A DNA stretch of 37,313 nucleotides, taken from Solihabitans fulvus. Lineage in GTDB: Bacteria > Actinomycetota > Actinomycetes > Mycobacteriales > Pseudonocardiaceae. Positions 1 through 8,192 of this stretch are shown here, piece by piece. Location of the stretch: assembly GCF_008386585.1 (NCBI RefSeq), contig NZ_VUOB01000091.1:1-37313 (forward strand), written 5' to 3'. The notes under the pieces were generated by a model, which had not been told where the DNA came from, did not search any database, and saw only the letters and a list, made by a program, of their open reading frames with translations. Position numbers and translations under genes: made by a program. Each line of letters begins with the position of its first letter. Positions within the stretch are counted from its first letter, which is position 1.

Positions 1-35
1 CCCCGCCTGGCTTCTGACCACAGGGTAAGAACAAG

Positions 36-62
36 GGGCGGGTGGTTCCGTCCCACCTGCCC
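36..62. terminator. Terminator-like hairpin
   Basis: Arms 36-45 (GGGCGGGTGG) and 53-62 (CCACCTGCCC) pair with one mismatch around a 7-base loop. There is no T-tract, which is common for actinobacterial terminators. It may end a gene that lies to the left of the window. Confidence 0.3.
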
Positions 63-146
63 TCACGGCCAAACAACATCTTCAGGACACTTCTAGGGCC
101 GGAGATCCCAGCCTCACGGTTCGCAGCACCGCTGTCAATCGTCATC

Positions 147-158
147 GACAACGTTGTC
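147..158. promoter_or_regulatory. Perfect palindrome with central CG, LacI-type operator candidate
   Basis: GACAACGTTGTC is a perfect 12-base inverted repeat with the central CG typical of operators bound by LacI-family sugar regulators, which often control glycoside hydrolase genes in actinomycetes. It lies about 430 bases before the GH51 start. That is far for direct repression of a promoter near 466, so it could instead serve a gene to the left. No LacI gene is present in the window. Confidence 0.4.
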
Positions 159-588
159 CAGCCGGGCTTGTTCCACGAACCGTGAACATCGAGCGCCTCA
201 GCGGCCTGCCACCCGCCGGCGAAACAACACCGTCCCGGCTGCCGACCGACTTCCAGGATTTCCTGTACCAGCACGGGATCCCTCGGCTGAAGTCCTGGCG
301 GTCTGTCAGCGGCTGACTTCGACGCCAACAACATCACCGACAGAGTCGCGCCTGCCGTCTGCCACGATACATGAAATTTACACGCAGTGGCATTGGCTGA
401 CGCCGACTGGATGCGCAGGTGCCGGGCCTTTCGTTTTCGAAACATCACATCTTTCGACTCGGCTCTTGACTGAACCTGGGCTGAGCACTAGTTCATTACC
501 TCGACGAAGTCGTGTCACGCACAAAAACAGCGACCCACGGCCGGAAAAGGGCTTCCTATCGTGGACGCCAGGAGAAAGGGCATGAGCG

Positions 589-2664
589 ATGAGTGAGGGC
601 GGCAAAGGACTCACCCGGCGGACGGTCCTTCAGGGCTCTTTGGTGGCTGGCCTGGCGGCGGCGCTGCCAATCAGGGATGCCGCCGCGTCTTCGGGCGTCA
701 GCGCGGTTATCGATATGACGAAGACTGGCGAGCCGATCTCCCCATTCATCTACGGTGCCTTTTCCGAGCACATCCAAGGCTTCATCTACAGCGCACTGTG
801 GGCCGAGGTTCTCAGTGACCGAAAATTCTACTACGCCGTCGACAACCAAGATCCGTCGGTGCGGAAATGGCGGCCTCTCGCGCAGTCCAGAACGGTGACG
901 ATGGATTCGACGGCACCGTACGTCGGCGAGCAATCACCGGTTGTGGCGCTTTCTCCGTCAGAGTCGCGCGGGATATGGCAGGCCGGCTTGGCACTCGCCG
1001 AGAAGGACTACGTCGGCCGGATCGTCGTGGCCGGCGACCCCGGCGCGCACGTAGTCGTGACACTCTCTTGGGGAAATGGCCAGGGCCAGCGTCTTGTCGT
1101 GCCGACCAGAAGGCAGTGGGCTACTGTTCCATTGAGGTTTTCCTGCCAGGCAGGCACCGCGAACGGGCGACTGGAGATCGCGGGTACTGGAACCGGGAGT
1201 TTCAAAGTCGGAGCCGTGTCTCTGATGGCTGCCGACAACGTGGCAGGCTTTCGAAAAGACACGATCGGACTGTTTCGAGCGATGAACTCCGGGTTGTGGC
1301 GCTTCCCGGGCGGTAACTTCACGTCAGGATACGACTGGAAGGACGCGGTCGGGGATCCCGACAGGCGCCCACCCAAGTGGGACTACGTGTGGAACTACCC
1401 GCAGTCCAACGATATCGGTACTGACGAATTTCTGACAATGTGCGGCCTGATCGGAGTGGAGCCCTACCTGTGCGTCAATAGTGGCTTCGGTTCGGCCCGA
1501 GAAGCAGCGGAGCTCGTCGAATACGTCAACGGAGACGCGGACAGCCCGATGGGCCGAGCCCGTGTAGCCAATGGACGCCCGAAACCTTACCAGGTCAAAT
1601 ACTGGAACATCGGAAACGAAATGTTCGGGTTCTGGCAGCTAGGATACATGACGCCGTCACAATATATGATCAAGCACACCCTCTTTGCCGAGGCGATGAA
1701 GGAGGCCGATCACTCCATCACCCTCATCGCGTCAGGTGCGTTCCCGGCAAGCCTGACGATTCACAGCGAGCCGTTCTACATCGACCCGAACACCCGAAAG
1801 ATCGTTCAACCCACCCCGGTCATAGTCAAATATGGATCCGAAACCGACTGGAATTACCGGCTGATGAAAAATGCCTGGGGCAATTTCGATATCATCTCCG
1901 AACACACGTACGGCGACCCGCGCCGCTACGACCTGACCCTGGGTCAGCGAGTGGATGTCACCGAGTCGGTGCTGGACTCAGTGCGCCGAGGGGCGAACTA
2001 TATTCACGCGGTCCGCGAGGACTGGGAACTGTACAAGAAGGACTTCCCGCTGGAACGGGACCACATCAAGGTGAGCATCGACGAGTGGGCGTACTTCGCG
2101 AGTGGTCTGCGGGGTGTGCTGGCCACGAGCATGATGCTGCATGAGATGTTCAGGAACACCGACTTCATCGTCATAGGCGCCTATACGACGGGAATGAGTT
2201 GGCTGTCTTACAGCGGCACTGACTCGACCTACAGCGAACAGGGATTGCTGTTCCTGCTCTACCGGCAGCACTTTGGCACTGTACCGATCGAGATCTCCGG
2301 CGACTCGCCGCAGCCCGCACCGAAGTGGCCAGCCGGTGGCGACCAGCCGAGCGTCACATCTGGCAGCCCAACCTACCCACTCGACATGTCAGCCGCATTG
2401 ACCGGCGACGGCAAGACACTGACCATCGCGGCAATCAACGCAACCGCCGACGCGCAAAGCGTCGACATCAACCTCACCGGCTTCACTCCACGTAGCCCAG
2501 GACAACTGTGGCGCCTGACCGGCCCCAGCTTGGACTCGACCAATCAGGTCGGGCAGCCACCGCAAGTTACCATCACCGAGACCAGCTTCGACACCGGCGA
2601 AGTCGGGCTGTCAATTGAGCCATACAGCGTCGAACTACGCGCCTACACCAGGCGCTACCGGTAG
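589..2664 (+). CDS. Secreted alpha-L-arabinofuranosidase, GH51
   Basis: The 691-residue protein should release terminal arabinofuranose from arabinoxylan or arabinan outside the cell. A twin-arginine signal (RR at residues 10-11, then a hydrophobic stretch ending near AAA at 31-33) marks it for Tat export. The GH51 pattern follows: PISPFIYGAFSEHIQG near residue 50, a beta-sandwich insert resembling CBM4/9 at about 130-215, and a TIM barrel from about 222 (LWRFPGGNF). The acid/base Glu344 lies in WNIGNEM and the nucleophile Glu499 in SIDEWAYF. A C-terminal beta domain ends the protein. The start is supported by GGAGAAAGGG at 571-580. An ATG at 582 reads into a stop after four codons and is not used. 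Downstream xylanolytic genes suggest shared use on arabinoxylan. Confidence 0.9.
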   Translation: MSEGGKGLTRRTVLQGSLVAGLAAALPIRDAAASSGVSAVIDMTKTGEPISPFIYGAFSEHIQGFIYSALWAEVLSDRKFYYAVDNQDPSVRKWRPLAQSRTVTMDSTAPYVGEQSPVVALSPSESRGIWQAGLALAEKDYVGRIVVAGDPGAHVVVTLSWGNGQGQRLVVPTRRQWATVPLRFSCQAGTANGRLEIAGTGTGSFKVGAVSLMAADNVAGFRKDTIGLFRAMNSGLWRFPGGNFTSGYDWKDAVGDPDRRPPKWDYVWNYPQSNDIGTDEFLTMCGLIGVEPYLCVNSGFGSAREAAELVEYVNGDADSPMGRARVANGRPKPYQVKYWNIGNEMFGFWQLGYMTPSQYMIKHTLFAEAMKEADHSITLIASGAFPASLTIHSEPFYIDPNTRKIVQPTPVIVKYGSETDWNYRLMKNAWGNFDIISEHTYGDPRRYDLTLGQRVDVTESVLDSVRRGANYIHAVREDWELYKKDFPLERDHIKVSIDEWAYFASGLRGVLATSMMLHEMFRNTDFIVIGAYTTGMSWLSYSGTDSTYSEQGLLFLLYRQHFGTVPIEISGDSPQPAPKWPAGGDQPSVTSGSPTYPLDMSAALTGDGKTLTIAAINATADAQSVDINLTGFTPRSPGQLWRLTGPSLDSTNQVGQPPQVTITETSFDTGEVGLSIEPYSVELRAYTRRYR

Positions 2665-2739
2665 TTTGTTGACAGCGGAGCGTGGTTGCGGCATCCCTCG
2701 AGGTGCGGGGATTTGACGAGCCCGTCAGAGGTGTGCGCC

Positions 2740-2960
2740 ATGACCGCACGTCGTCCGTGTCCACCAGCACCAGGACCGTTGGAGGACTACGCCGCCCGAT
2801 TCGATGATCTGTTGGGCACGTTGGCCCAACGGCGGGGGTTTCGGGAGTACCTGACCGGGCCGTCGGAGCGCCCTTCCGCGCGGTGGTCGCCGACTGCGCC
2901 TACGGCGACCACGACGTCTTCCGTAGCGAGCTGGACACGCACTTGTGCGCGAGGTGGTAA
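2740..2960 (+). pseudogene. IS701-like transposase fragment with internal deletion
   Basis: Reading from ATG 2740, the first 40 or so residues (PAPGPLEDYAARFDDLLGTL, then AQRRGFREYL) match the start of actinobacterial IS701-type DDE transposases. From about 2865, in a different frame, the sequence resumes with PFRAVVADCAYGDHDVFR, which belongs to the catalytic region some 200 residues further on in intact members. Most of the gene is therefore missing and the frame is lost. The remnant runs straight into an IS630-type fragment on the other strand near 2942. Confidence 0.75.
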
Positions 2961-3166
2961 TGCCAGGCGCCGATGGCCGGGTTGATCGCCCCGAGCAGGC
3001 TGCTGCGTTGGCTGCTCCCCGGGGTCGGCACCAGATGGCGGATCCCGTGCGGGATCCAGCAGGCCCGCACCCGCGCCAGCCAGTCCAGATGGGTCTCATC
3101 CTCGGCCAGGACCACTGGGCGACCCACCAAGCCCGCCACTTCCTCTGGCAACGGCCTGCGCCCTGA
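2942..3166 (-). pseudogene. IS630-like transposase fragment
   Basis: Reading leftward, the minus strand encodes VVLAEDETHLDWLARVR, CWIPHGIRHLVPTPGS and LLGAINPAIGAWHYHLA. This is the DDE segment of IS630-type transposases: DETHL followed by the PGS and GAIN blocks. The N-terminal DNA-binding part and the C-terminal end are absent, so only about 75 residues remain. It abuts an IS701-like remnant on the left and a ricin-domain remnant on the right, which makes this a composite of broken elements. Confidence 0.75.
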
Positions 3167-3173
3167 CGTGACC

Positions 3174-3251
3174 AGCGCCTCCACCGCCGACGGCGCCAAG
3201 GCCGAACTGCGGACCTGCGACGGCGCCAGCAACCAACAGTGGACGCTGGGC
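3174..3251 (+). pseudogene. Remnant of a ricin-type (CBM13) lectin domain
   Basis: Translation gives SASTADGAKAELRTCDG followed by ASNQQWTL, the end of a beta-trefoil repeat with its QxW signature (QQW). About 26 residues are recognisable and neither a start nor a catalytic domain is attached. It is probably the remains of a secreted carbohydrate-active enzyme destroyed by the neighbouring insertion elements. Confidence 0.6.
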
Positions 3252-3278
3252 GGACCCAACCGGCCGCCCGGACAATCT

Positions 3279-3322
3279 GGCGGTGTGCGGGACGATCGCG
3301 TCGGATCGTCCCGCACACCGCC
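3279..3322. repeat. Perfect 19-bp inverted repeat with 6-base loop
   Basis: Arms 3279-3297 and 3304-3322 are exact reverse complements (GGCGGTGTGCGGGACGATC on the left) around the loop GCGTCG. The symmetry stops sharply at both outer edges. It could be a strong transcription terminator or paired ends of a small mobile element. It lies between the broken transposases and the decayed esterase. Confidence 0.8.
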
Positions 3323-3667
3323 GTTCCACTCAGCCACCGCGCGACGCGACGCTGCGGAGCCTGGATCTGGCCGGCATTACCACTGGCCATTGACTCGAAT
3401 CCGATTTTGGAGCGGTTCAGCTTGGGGTCTGATCAACGAATACGAACGGGCCGCGCAAAACTGCTGTTCAGCACCGGTGGCAGACTTTTGGAAACCCCAC
3501 AGGGCTTTTTGCGTTCGCCCAGCGGTGCATCGTCGGCTGCCTCACCGGCGCGGTCAAGGGATGAAAGTTCCATCAGAATCATGTTGTGTCCCAGGGAAAC
3601 CGCCGGTCAGGCCGACGCCAGGAGACACGTTCTTTCCGGAACCGGTCGCGTGATCCATCATCGAACC
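3323..3667. other. Degenerate region between IS remnants and esterase pseudogene
   Basis: No intact gene is seen. At about 3393-3453 the plus strand reads RIRFWSGSAWGLINEYERAA, which resembles the last residues of some integrase-type transposases (GLINEY). The match is short and low confidence. The rest shows no recognisable signal and is less GC-rich than its surroundings around 3380-3500. Confidence 0.3.
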
Positions 3668-4149
3668 ATGAGAACAACCACACTGGGCGCAATTGCCGCC
3701 TTTCGGTGCGGGCCGCGGCCGACCGGTACGGGTTCATCGTGATCCACCCGTCCGCGACCCGCATCGGCAACTGTTTCGACGCGTCGAGCCCACAGTCGTT
3801 GACCCACAACGGAAGCAGTGACCCGGCCGGCACCCTGTCCATGGTCGACCACGTGGAACAGCACAACAACGCCTGGACCCGCACCCGCTACGCGGACGCC
3901 CCGGGTAGCACACACGTCGAGGCGTACAGCATCGCCGGGGTCGGGCACAGCCTGCCGCTGTCGGGCACGGCCCGCCTACGCGATCCACTTCTTCGGCCTC
4001 GACAGCAGCGGCGGCGGCAACCTGGGCGGCTGTCGGGTCAGTGACGTGATCAGCGCCTGGTCACCATCGGCTTCCAGGCCAGCCAGACCCGCGATGCCGC
4101 CACGCTCACCGCGTTCAGGCTCAACGGTGTCGCGAGCACCGTGCGCTGA
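3668..4149 (+). pseudogene. Decayed acetylxylan esterase (PHB-depolymerase type) with CBM2
   Basis: ATG 3668 begins a signal-peptide-like MRTTTLGAIAAF. After a frame change comes AAADRYGFIVIHPSATRIGN with CFDASSP, the lid and strand region of LpqC/acetylxylan esterases. The sequence then jumps from SMVDHV directly to WTRTRYADAPGSTHVEAYSI and GVGHSLPL, so the nucleophile-serine part is missing and only the final His region remains. A further frame change gives AYAIHFFGLDSSGGG. The start of a CBM2 (GGCRVSDVISAW) is then fused, in another frame, to the CBM2 end (LVTIGFQAS, ending TVR and TGA at 4147-4149). At least three deletions or frameshifts are visible and the product cannot work as an esterase. 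Confidence 0.8.
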
Positions 4150-4193
4150 CCGGTAACGACGGACCAATACCGATGTCGACAGAGGAGTCGAAC

Positions 4194-5840
4194 ATGCGAG
4201 ATCCCAGTCTCCGCTCCACCGGCGCCCGAGTGGCCGCCGCACTGGTCGCGCTGGCCGCGTCCACCGGCCTCGTTCTGTCCTGTGCGCCAACGGCCTCCGG
4301 CGCCAGCGGAACCCTGGCCCAGCTGGCCGAAGCCAAAGGTCGCTACTTCGGCACCGAACTGACCGGCAACATGATCCACGACTCGACGATCACCACTCTC
4401 GCTGCGACACAGTTCGACATGGTGACGCCGGGCAACGAGATGAAGTGGGACACCACCGAACCCTCCAACGGCTCGTACAACTTCGGGCCAGGCGACGGAA
4501 TCGTGTCGTTCGCGCAGTCGCACAACATTCGGGTGCGCGGCCACAATCTGGTGTGGCACAGCCAGTTACCGGGCTGGGTGAGCGGCCTGCCACAGTCCCA
4601 GGTGCGGGGCGTGATGGAGAACCACATCACCACCGAGGCCACGCACTACCGAGGCAAGGTGTACGCGTGGGACGTGGTGAACGAGCCGTTCAACGAGGAC
4701 GGCTCGCTCCGCCAGGACGTGTTCTACAACGCGATGGGGACGGGTTACATCGCCGACGCGATCCGCACCGCGCACGCCGCCGACCCGAACACGAGACTGT
4801 ACCTCAACGACTACAACATCGAGGGCGAGAACGCCAAGAGTGACGGCATGTACAACCTGGTCAAGTCGCTGGTGGCGCAGGGCGTGCCGATCGGTGGCGT
4901 CGGCCTGGAAAGTCACTTCATCCTCGGCCAGATCCCGTCCACCATGCAGGCCAACATGGCCCGGTTCGCCGCACTGGGCGTGGATGTCGCGGTCACCGAG
5001 CTGGACGACCGCATCCAGTTGCCGGCCGGCAGCGCGAGTCTCCAGCAGCAGGGCAGCGACTATGCCGCCGTGGTGAACGACTGCCTTGCCGTGCCCCGTT
5101 GCGTCGGGGTGAGCCAGTGGGGCGTCGGTGACGCCGACTCCTGGATTCCCGGTACCTTCTCCGGCTACGGCGCGGCCACCATGTACGACAACAACTACCA
5201 GCCCAAGCCGGCGTATTACTCCAGCGCGGACGCACTGGGCAAGGGCGGCGGGGGCACCATCACCGTGGCCAACCCCGGTGCGCAGTCCACTGCCGTGGGT
5301 ACGGCGGTGAGCGTGCAGGTGACCGCGACCGACTCGACGTCGGGTCAGACGCTCAGCTATTCGGCGACCGGCCTGCCGCCGGGGCTGGCCATCAACGCCG
5401 GTACCGGGCTGATCAGCGGCACGCCGACCACGGCCGGCACGTATCCGGTGACCATCACCGTCCAGGACGGTACCGGGGCGTCCGGCTCGGCCAGTCTGAC
5501 CTGGACGGTCACCGGCGGCGGACCTTCCGGCTGTCACGTCACCTACACCACCAATAACCAGTGGGCGGGCGGATTCGTGGCCAGCATGACCATCACCAAC
5601 ACCGGCACGTCGGCGATCAGTGGCTGGCAGCTCACCTTCACCTTCCCCGGTGACCAACATGTCACCAACGCCTGGAACGCGACGGTGACACAGAACGGCG
5701 CGGCGGTCACCGCGACCAACGCCAACTACAACGGCACGATCCCGGCCGGCGGTAACACCACGCTGGGCTTCCAGGGCACCTGGAACAGCAGCGACACCGC
5801 ACCCACATCGTTCAGTGTGAATGGCGCGGCCTGCAGCTGA
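4194..5840 (+). CDS. Secreted endo-1,4-beta-xylanase, GH10-Ig-CBM2
   Basis: The 548-residue enzyme should cut the xylan backbone outside the cell. It has a Sec signal (hydrophobic stretch ending at ASGA), a GH10 barrel at about 40-350 with acid/base Glu164 in DVVNEP and nucleophile Glu269 in VTELDD, a putative Ig-like module (GLPPGLAINAGTGLISGTP), and a C-terminal CBM2 starting at CHVTYTTNNQW and ending at NGAACS. The two outer cysteines of the CBM2 are present. ATG 4194 is chosen over ATG 4173 because AGAGGAG lies 6 bases before it and because it gives a normal signal peptide. It follows the esterase pseudogene by 44 bases, so both may once have been co-transcribed. The hairpin at 5867-5895 may end its transcript. 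Confidence 0.93.
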   Translation: MRDPSLRSTGARVAAALVALAASTGLVLSCAPTASGASGTLAQLAEAKGRYFGTELTGNMIHDSTITTLAATQFDMVTPGNEMKWDTTEPSNGSYNFGPGDGIVSFAQSHNIRVRGHNLVWHSQLPGWVSGLPQSQVRGVMENHITTEATHYRGKVYAWDVVNEPFNEDGSLRQDVFYNAMGTGYIADAIRTAHAADPNTRLYLNDYNIEGENAKSDGMYNLVKSLVAQGVPIGGVGLESHFILGQIPSTMQANMARFAALGVDVAVTELDDRIQLPAGSASLQQQGSDYAAVVNDCLAVPRCVGVSQWGVGDADSWIPGTFSGYGAATMYDNNYQPKPAYYSSADALGKGGGGTITVANPGAQSTAVGTAVSVQVTATDSTSGQTLSYSATGLPPGLAINAGTGLISGTPTTAGTYPVTITVQDGTGASGSASLTWTVTGGGPSGCHVTYTTNNQWAGGFVASMTITNTGTSAISGWQLTFTFPGDQHVTNAWNATVTQNGAAVTATNANYNGTIPAGGNTTLGFQGTWNSSDTAPTSFSVNGAACS

Positions 5841-5866
5841 GCACGTCACACAGGGAGTGACTCGGT

Positions 5867-5895
5867 GGTTGGGGCGACATGGCGCCGCCCCAACC
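5867..5895 (+). terminator. Hairpin after xylanase gene
   Basis: GGTTGGGGCG (5867-5876) and CGCCCCAACC (5886-5895) are exact reverse complements with a 9-base loop, starting 27 bases after the GH10 stop. No T-tract follows. It could terminate the xylanase message or act between the two hydrolase genes. Confidence 0.55.
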
Positions 5896-5924
5896 CCGGT
5901 CCCAGCTACGTCAGGAGTGCGACG

Positions 5925-7694
5925 ATGCACCATCGGACACCTCGCTCCACGTCACCTCGAATGCCGCGACCGGTCCGGATCGCGGCCCTGGTGCTCGCCC
6001 TTGCCGGCACCACGATCGGCACCGCCGCCACGGCCGGCAATGCGGCGCCGGCCGCGGCGGCCACCCTTGTGGTTCATGCCAACCAGCCGTTCCGGCCGGT
6101 CACCCATGTCGGTTCCGGTGGCCTGTACGGGCTGGATACCGCCAGCGTGCCAGCCGACAACCTCGTGCAAGCGCTGCACCCGAACACGTTCGTGCAGATG
6201 GCGCCCGGTGGGCAGCAGTTACCCAACGGCGAACCGGGACCGGGCGGTGACGCCCTTGTTGTTGCACCGGAGGCGGCCAGGGCGGGCGCGCGGGTGGTAG
6301 TCCGGATGCCGGACTGGTACCCGAACTTCCCCTACCGGTGGGTGAGCTGGAATGACTGGCTCTCGGCCGTGGACAAGCAGGTCGCCGCCGTCGGGTCGTC
6401 CGGGGCGGGCAACATCAGCGCCTGGGAGCCGTGGAACGAACCCGACTGGACCTGGAATACCAATGCCGCGGGATCGTTCGACGCCGGCTGGGCCCGCACC
6501 TGTCACGAGGTTCGCTCGAAGGACCAGACCCGTCCGATCCAAGGCCCCAGCCTCTCGCACTTCGACATCAACTGGTTGCGCACCTTCCTTACCGACGCCC
6601 GCAACACCGGCACCCTGCCGGATGTCGTGAGCTGGCACGAACTCGGTGGTTCGGCGAGTATCCCGGGGGACGTGGCCGCCCTCCAGTCGTTGGAGGCCGG
6701 CCTGGGGATCAGCCCCCGCCCGATCGCGATCGAGGAGTACGCCACCACGGGTGAGGTCGGTGTGCCCGGTTCGCTGGTCGGCTACCTGGCCAAGTTCGAA
6801 CGTGCCGGCGTGAACAACGCGGAACTGGCGTTCTGGAACCAGTACGGGACGCTCGGCGACACGCTGGTGTCCACCGGTGGCGCCCCCAACGGGGCGTACT
6901 GGCTTTATGACTGGTATGGAGCGATGACCGGCAACATGGTCACCACCGTGCCGCCCGGCCCGACCGGTCTGGACGGCGCCGCGTCGGTGAGTGCGGATGG
7001 CTCGGGAGTCAGTGTGATCTTCGGCGGTGGTAGCGGGGCGACCGCGGTGACGGTCGATGGTCTGGGTGGCTTGCCCGCGTTGGGTGGCACGGTCAATGTC
7101 ACGTTGGAGTACACGCCGTCGCCGGGTCGTACCACGCCGGTCTCGGCACCGGTGACGATCTCGCGGAACACCTACCCGGTGGTCAACGGTGCTATCACCG
7201 TGCCGGTGTCGATGAGCGCCAGTGACGGTTACCATCTGGTGATCACGCCCGGCGGTGGCTCCACGACCCTGGCGGGGCGCTACCAGATCAGCAACGGCAA
7301 CAGTGGCCTGGTGCTGGACACGCGCGACGGTGGCACCGGACAGGGCACCGGCGTGGTGCAGTCCACTCAGAATAATAGTGTTACGCAGGTGTGGACGCTG
7401 GTCCCCGAGTCCGGTGGCCTGTACCAGATCCAGAACGGGGCCAGTGGCTTGGTACTGGGCATCACCAATGAGAGCACCACCGATGGTGGTACCGCGCTGG
7501 TCTGGGGTGACAACGGGACTCCTGATCACCTGTGGCGGTTCGTGCCGACCGGCGGCGGCCAGTACAAGATCGTCAACTACCACAGCGGTCTGCTGCTGGG
7601 CGTGACCAACGAGAGCACCGCGTCCGGTGCTCAGGTTCTGCAGTGGGAGGACAACGGCACACCGGATCACCTCTGGGTGCTCACCCCACGCTGA
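5925..7694 (+). CDS. Secreted clan GH-A glycoside hydrolase with ricin-type lectin domain
   Basis: The 589-residue protein has a long basic N-terminus and a Sec-type hydrophobic signal ending at the AAPAAAAT region. A (beta/alpha)8-type catalytic domain follows, with probable acid/base Glu172 in WEPWNEPDW and a probable nucleophile at Glu270 or Glu271 in IAIEEYATTG. The order resembles GH39 and related clan GH-A families, but I cannot fix the family or the substrate. A beta-sandwich follows at about 350-440. Three ricin-type repeats then end the protein (GRYQISNGNSGLVLD, GLYQIQNGASGLVLG, GQYKIVNYHSGLLLG), forming a probable beta-trefoil. The repeats are also visible in the DNA. ATG 5925 is preferred over an upstream GTG at 5865 because AGGAG lies 7 bases before it and because 5865 falls in the hairpin. 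Confidence 0.8.
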   Translation: MHHRTPRSTSPRMPRPVRIAALVLALAGTTIGTAATAGNAAPAAAATLVVHANQPFRPVTHVGSGGLYGLDTASVPADNLVQALHPNTFVQMAPGGQQLPNGEPGPGGDALVVAPEAARAGARVVVRMPDWYPNFPYRWVSWNDWLSAVDKQVAAVGSSGAGNISAWEPWNEPDWTWNTNAAGSFDAGWARTCHEVRSKDQTRPIQGPSLSHFDINWLRTFLTDARNTGTLPDVVSWHELGGSASIPGDVAALQSLEAGLGISPRPIAIEEYATTGEVGVPGSLVGYLAKFERAGVNNAELAFWNQYGTLGDTLVSTGGAPNGAYWLYDWYGAMTGNMVTTVPPGPTGLDGAASVSADGSGVSVIFGGGSGATAVTVDGLGGLPALGGTVNVTLEYTPSPGRTTPVSAPVTISRNTYPVVNGAITVPVSMSASDGYHLVITPGGGSTTLAGRYQISNGNSGLVLDTRDGGTGQGTGVVQSTQNNSVTQVWTLVPESGGLYQIQNGASGLVLGITNESTTDGGTALVWGDNGTPDHLWRFVPTGGGQYKIVNYHSGLLLGVTNESTASGAQVLQWEDNGTPDHLWVLTPR

Positions 7695-7708
7695 TCACGC
7701 TGGAGCAT

Positions 7709-7770
7709 CCTGCCGTGCCGGGACCGTACCCGACGCCCCGCGCGTCATCGCCCGGTCCCGGCACGGCAGG
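7709..7770 (+). terminator. 18-bp perfect hairpin after the GH-A gene
   Basis: Arms 7709-7726 (CCTGCCGTGCCGGGACCG) and 7753-7770 are exact reverse complements with a 26-base loop, 14 bases after the stop codon. The length, position and GC content fit a factor-independent terminator without a T-tract. Confidence 0.65.
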
Positions 7771-8192
7771 CCCGCGCCGCCGGGTTCGCACGGCACCACG
7801 CCGAATCAATGTCCGAAGTGGACCGGAAACCCTGACGCATGCGGCCGGGCAGCCGCATCGGCTTGTCGGCCTTCGGCCTTGCGATGGACGGAACGCCGCT
7901 GCCCAACGGGCTGCCGGGTACCCGGGGCGCTCAAGTGGCGCACCGGCTGCGAAGGGTGGATCAGCAACCTCAAGCACCGGCTACGAGTGGGACCGCACGC
8001 CTGGATGGCATCGGCGGCGCCCGGATCTGGACATACCGGACACGGTGACCTCACGCACGGCCTTGTGAAGATCACCGCGCTAGAGGCGGCCTGCACCGCC
8101 TGAACGCAGCCCCGCAAGGACATTCTGGCCCCGAGCCGGGTAAGCCTCGATACCCACTGTTCTCCCCGAACAACCTCTTCAGGTCAAAGCAA
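7771..8192. other. Intergenic region with transposase debris
   Basis: Apart from the transposase remnant at 7918-8103, no gene is seen here. A short hairpin, ATGCGGC/GCCGCAT, lies at 7839-7858. The stretch 8169-8186 matches 72-89 at 16 of 18 positions in the same orientation. Confidence 0.5.
7918..8103 (+). pseudogene. Frameshifted C-terminus of a DDE transposase
   Basis: Pieces in three frames line up with one transposase tail. They are WRTGCEGWISNLKHR, then YEWDRT, then RLDGIGGARIW, then GHGDLTHGLVKITAL. This order (EGRIS-LKR, then a GARxW block, then HNLVKI) is typical of the last 50 residues of several actinobacterial DDE transposases. The IS family is uncertain. At least three frameshifts are present and no start or catalytic core remains. 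Confidence 0.6.

Larger units (their letters stand above)
1..588. other. Intergenic region upstream of GH51 gene
   Basis: No convincing gene is seen in these bases on either strand. An open frame at 154-585 has arginine/proline-rich content and no recognisable domain, so I do not call it. The region holds a hairpin at 36-62, a perfect palindrome at 147-158, and a TTTCGAAA palindrome at 435-442. There is also a weak promoter-like TTGACT (466-471) followed 17 bases later by TAGTTC (489-494). The last two could drive the arabinofuranosidase gene at 589, but they are only pattern matches. Confidence 0.5.

Noticed and set aside
154..585. A 143-codon plus-strand open frame before the GH51 gene
   Set aside because: It has no ribosome site, no recognisable domain and biased Arg/Pro/Thr content. 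It ends 4 bases before the GH51 start only by chance of frame.
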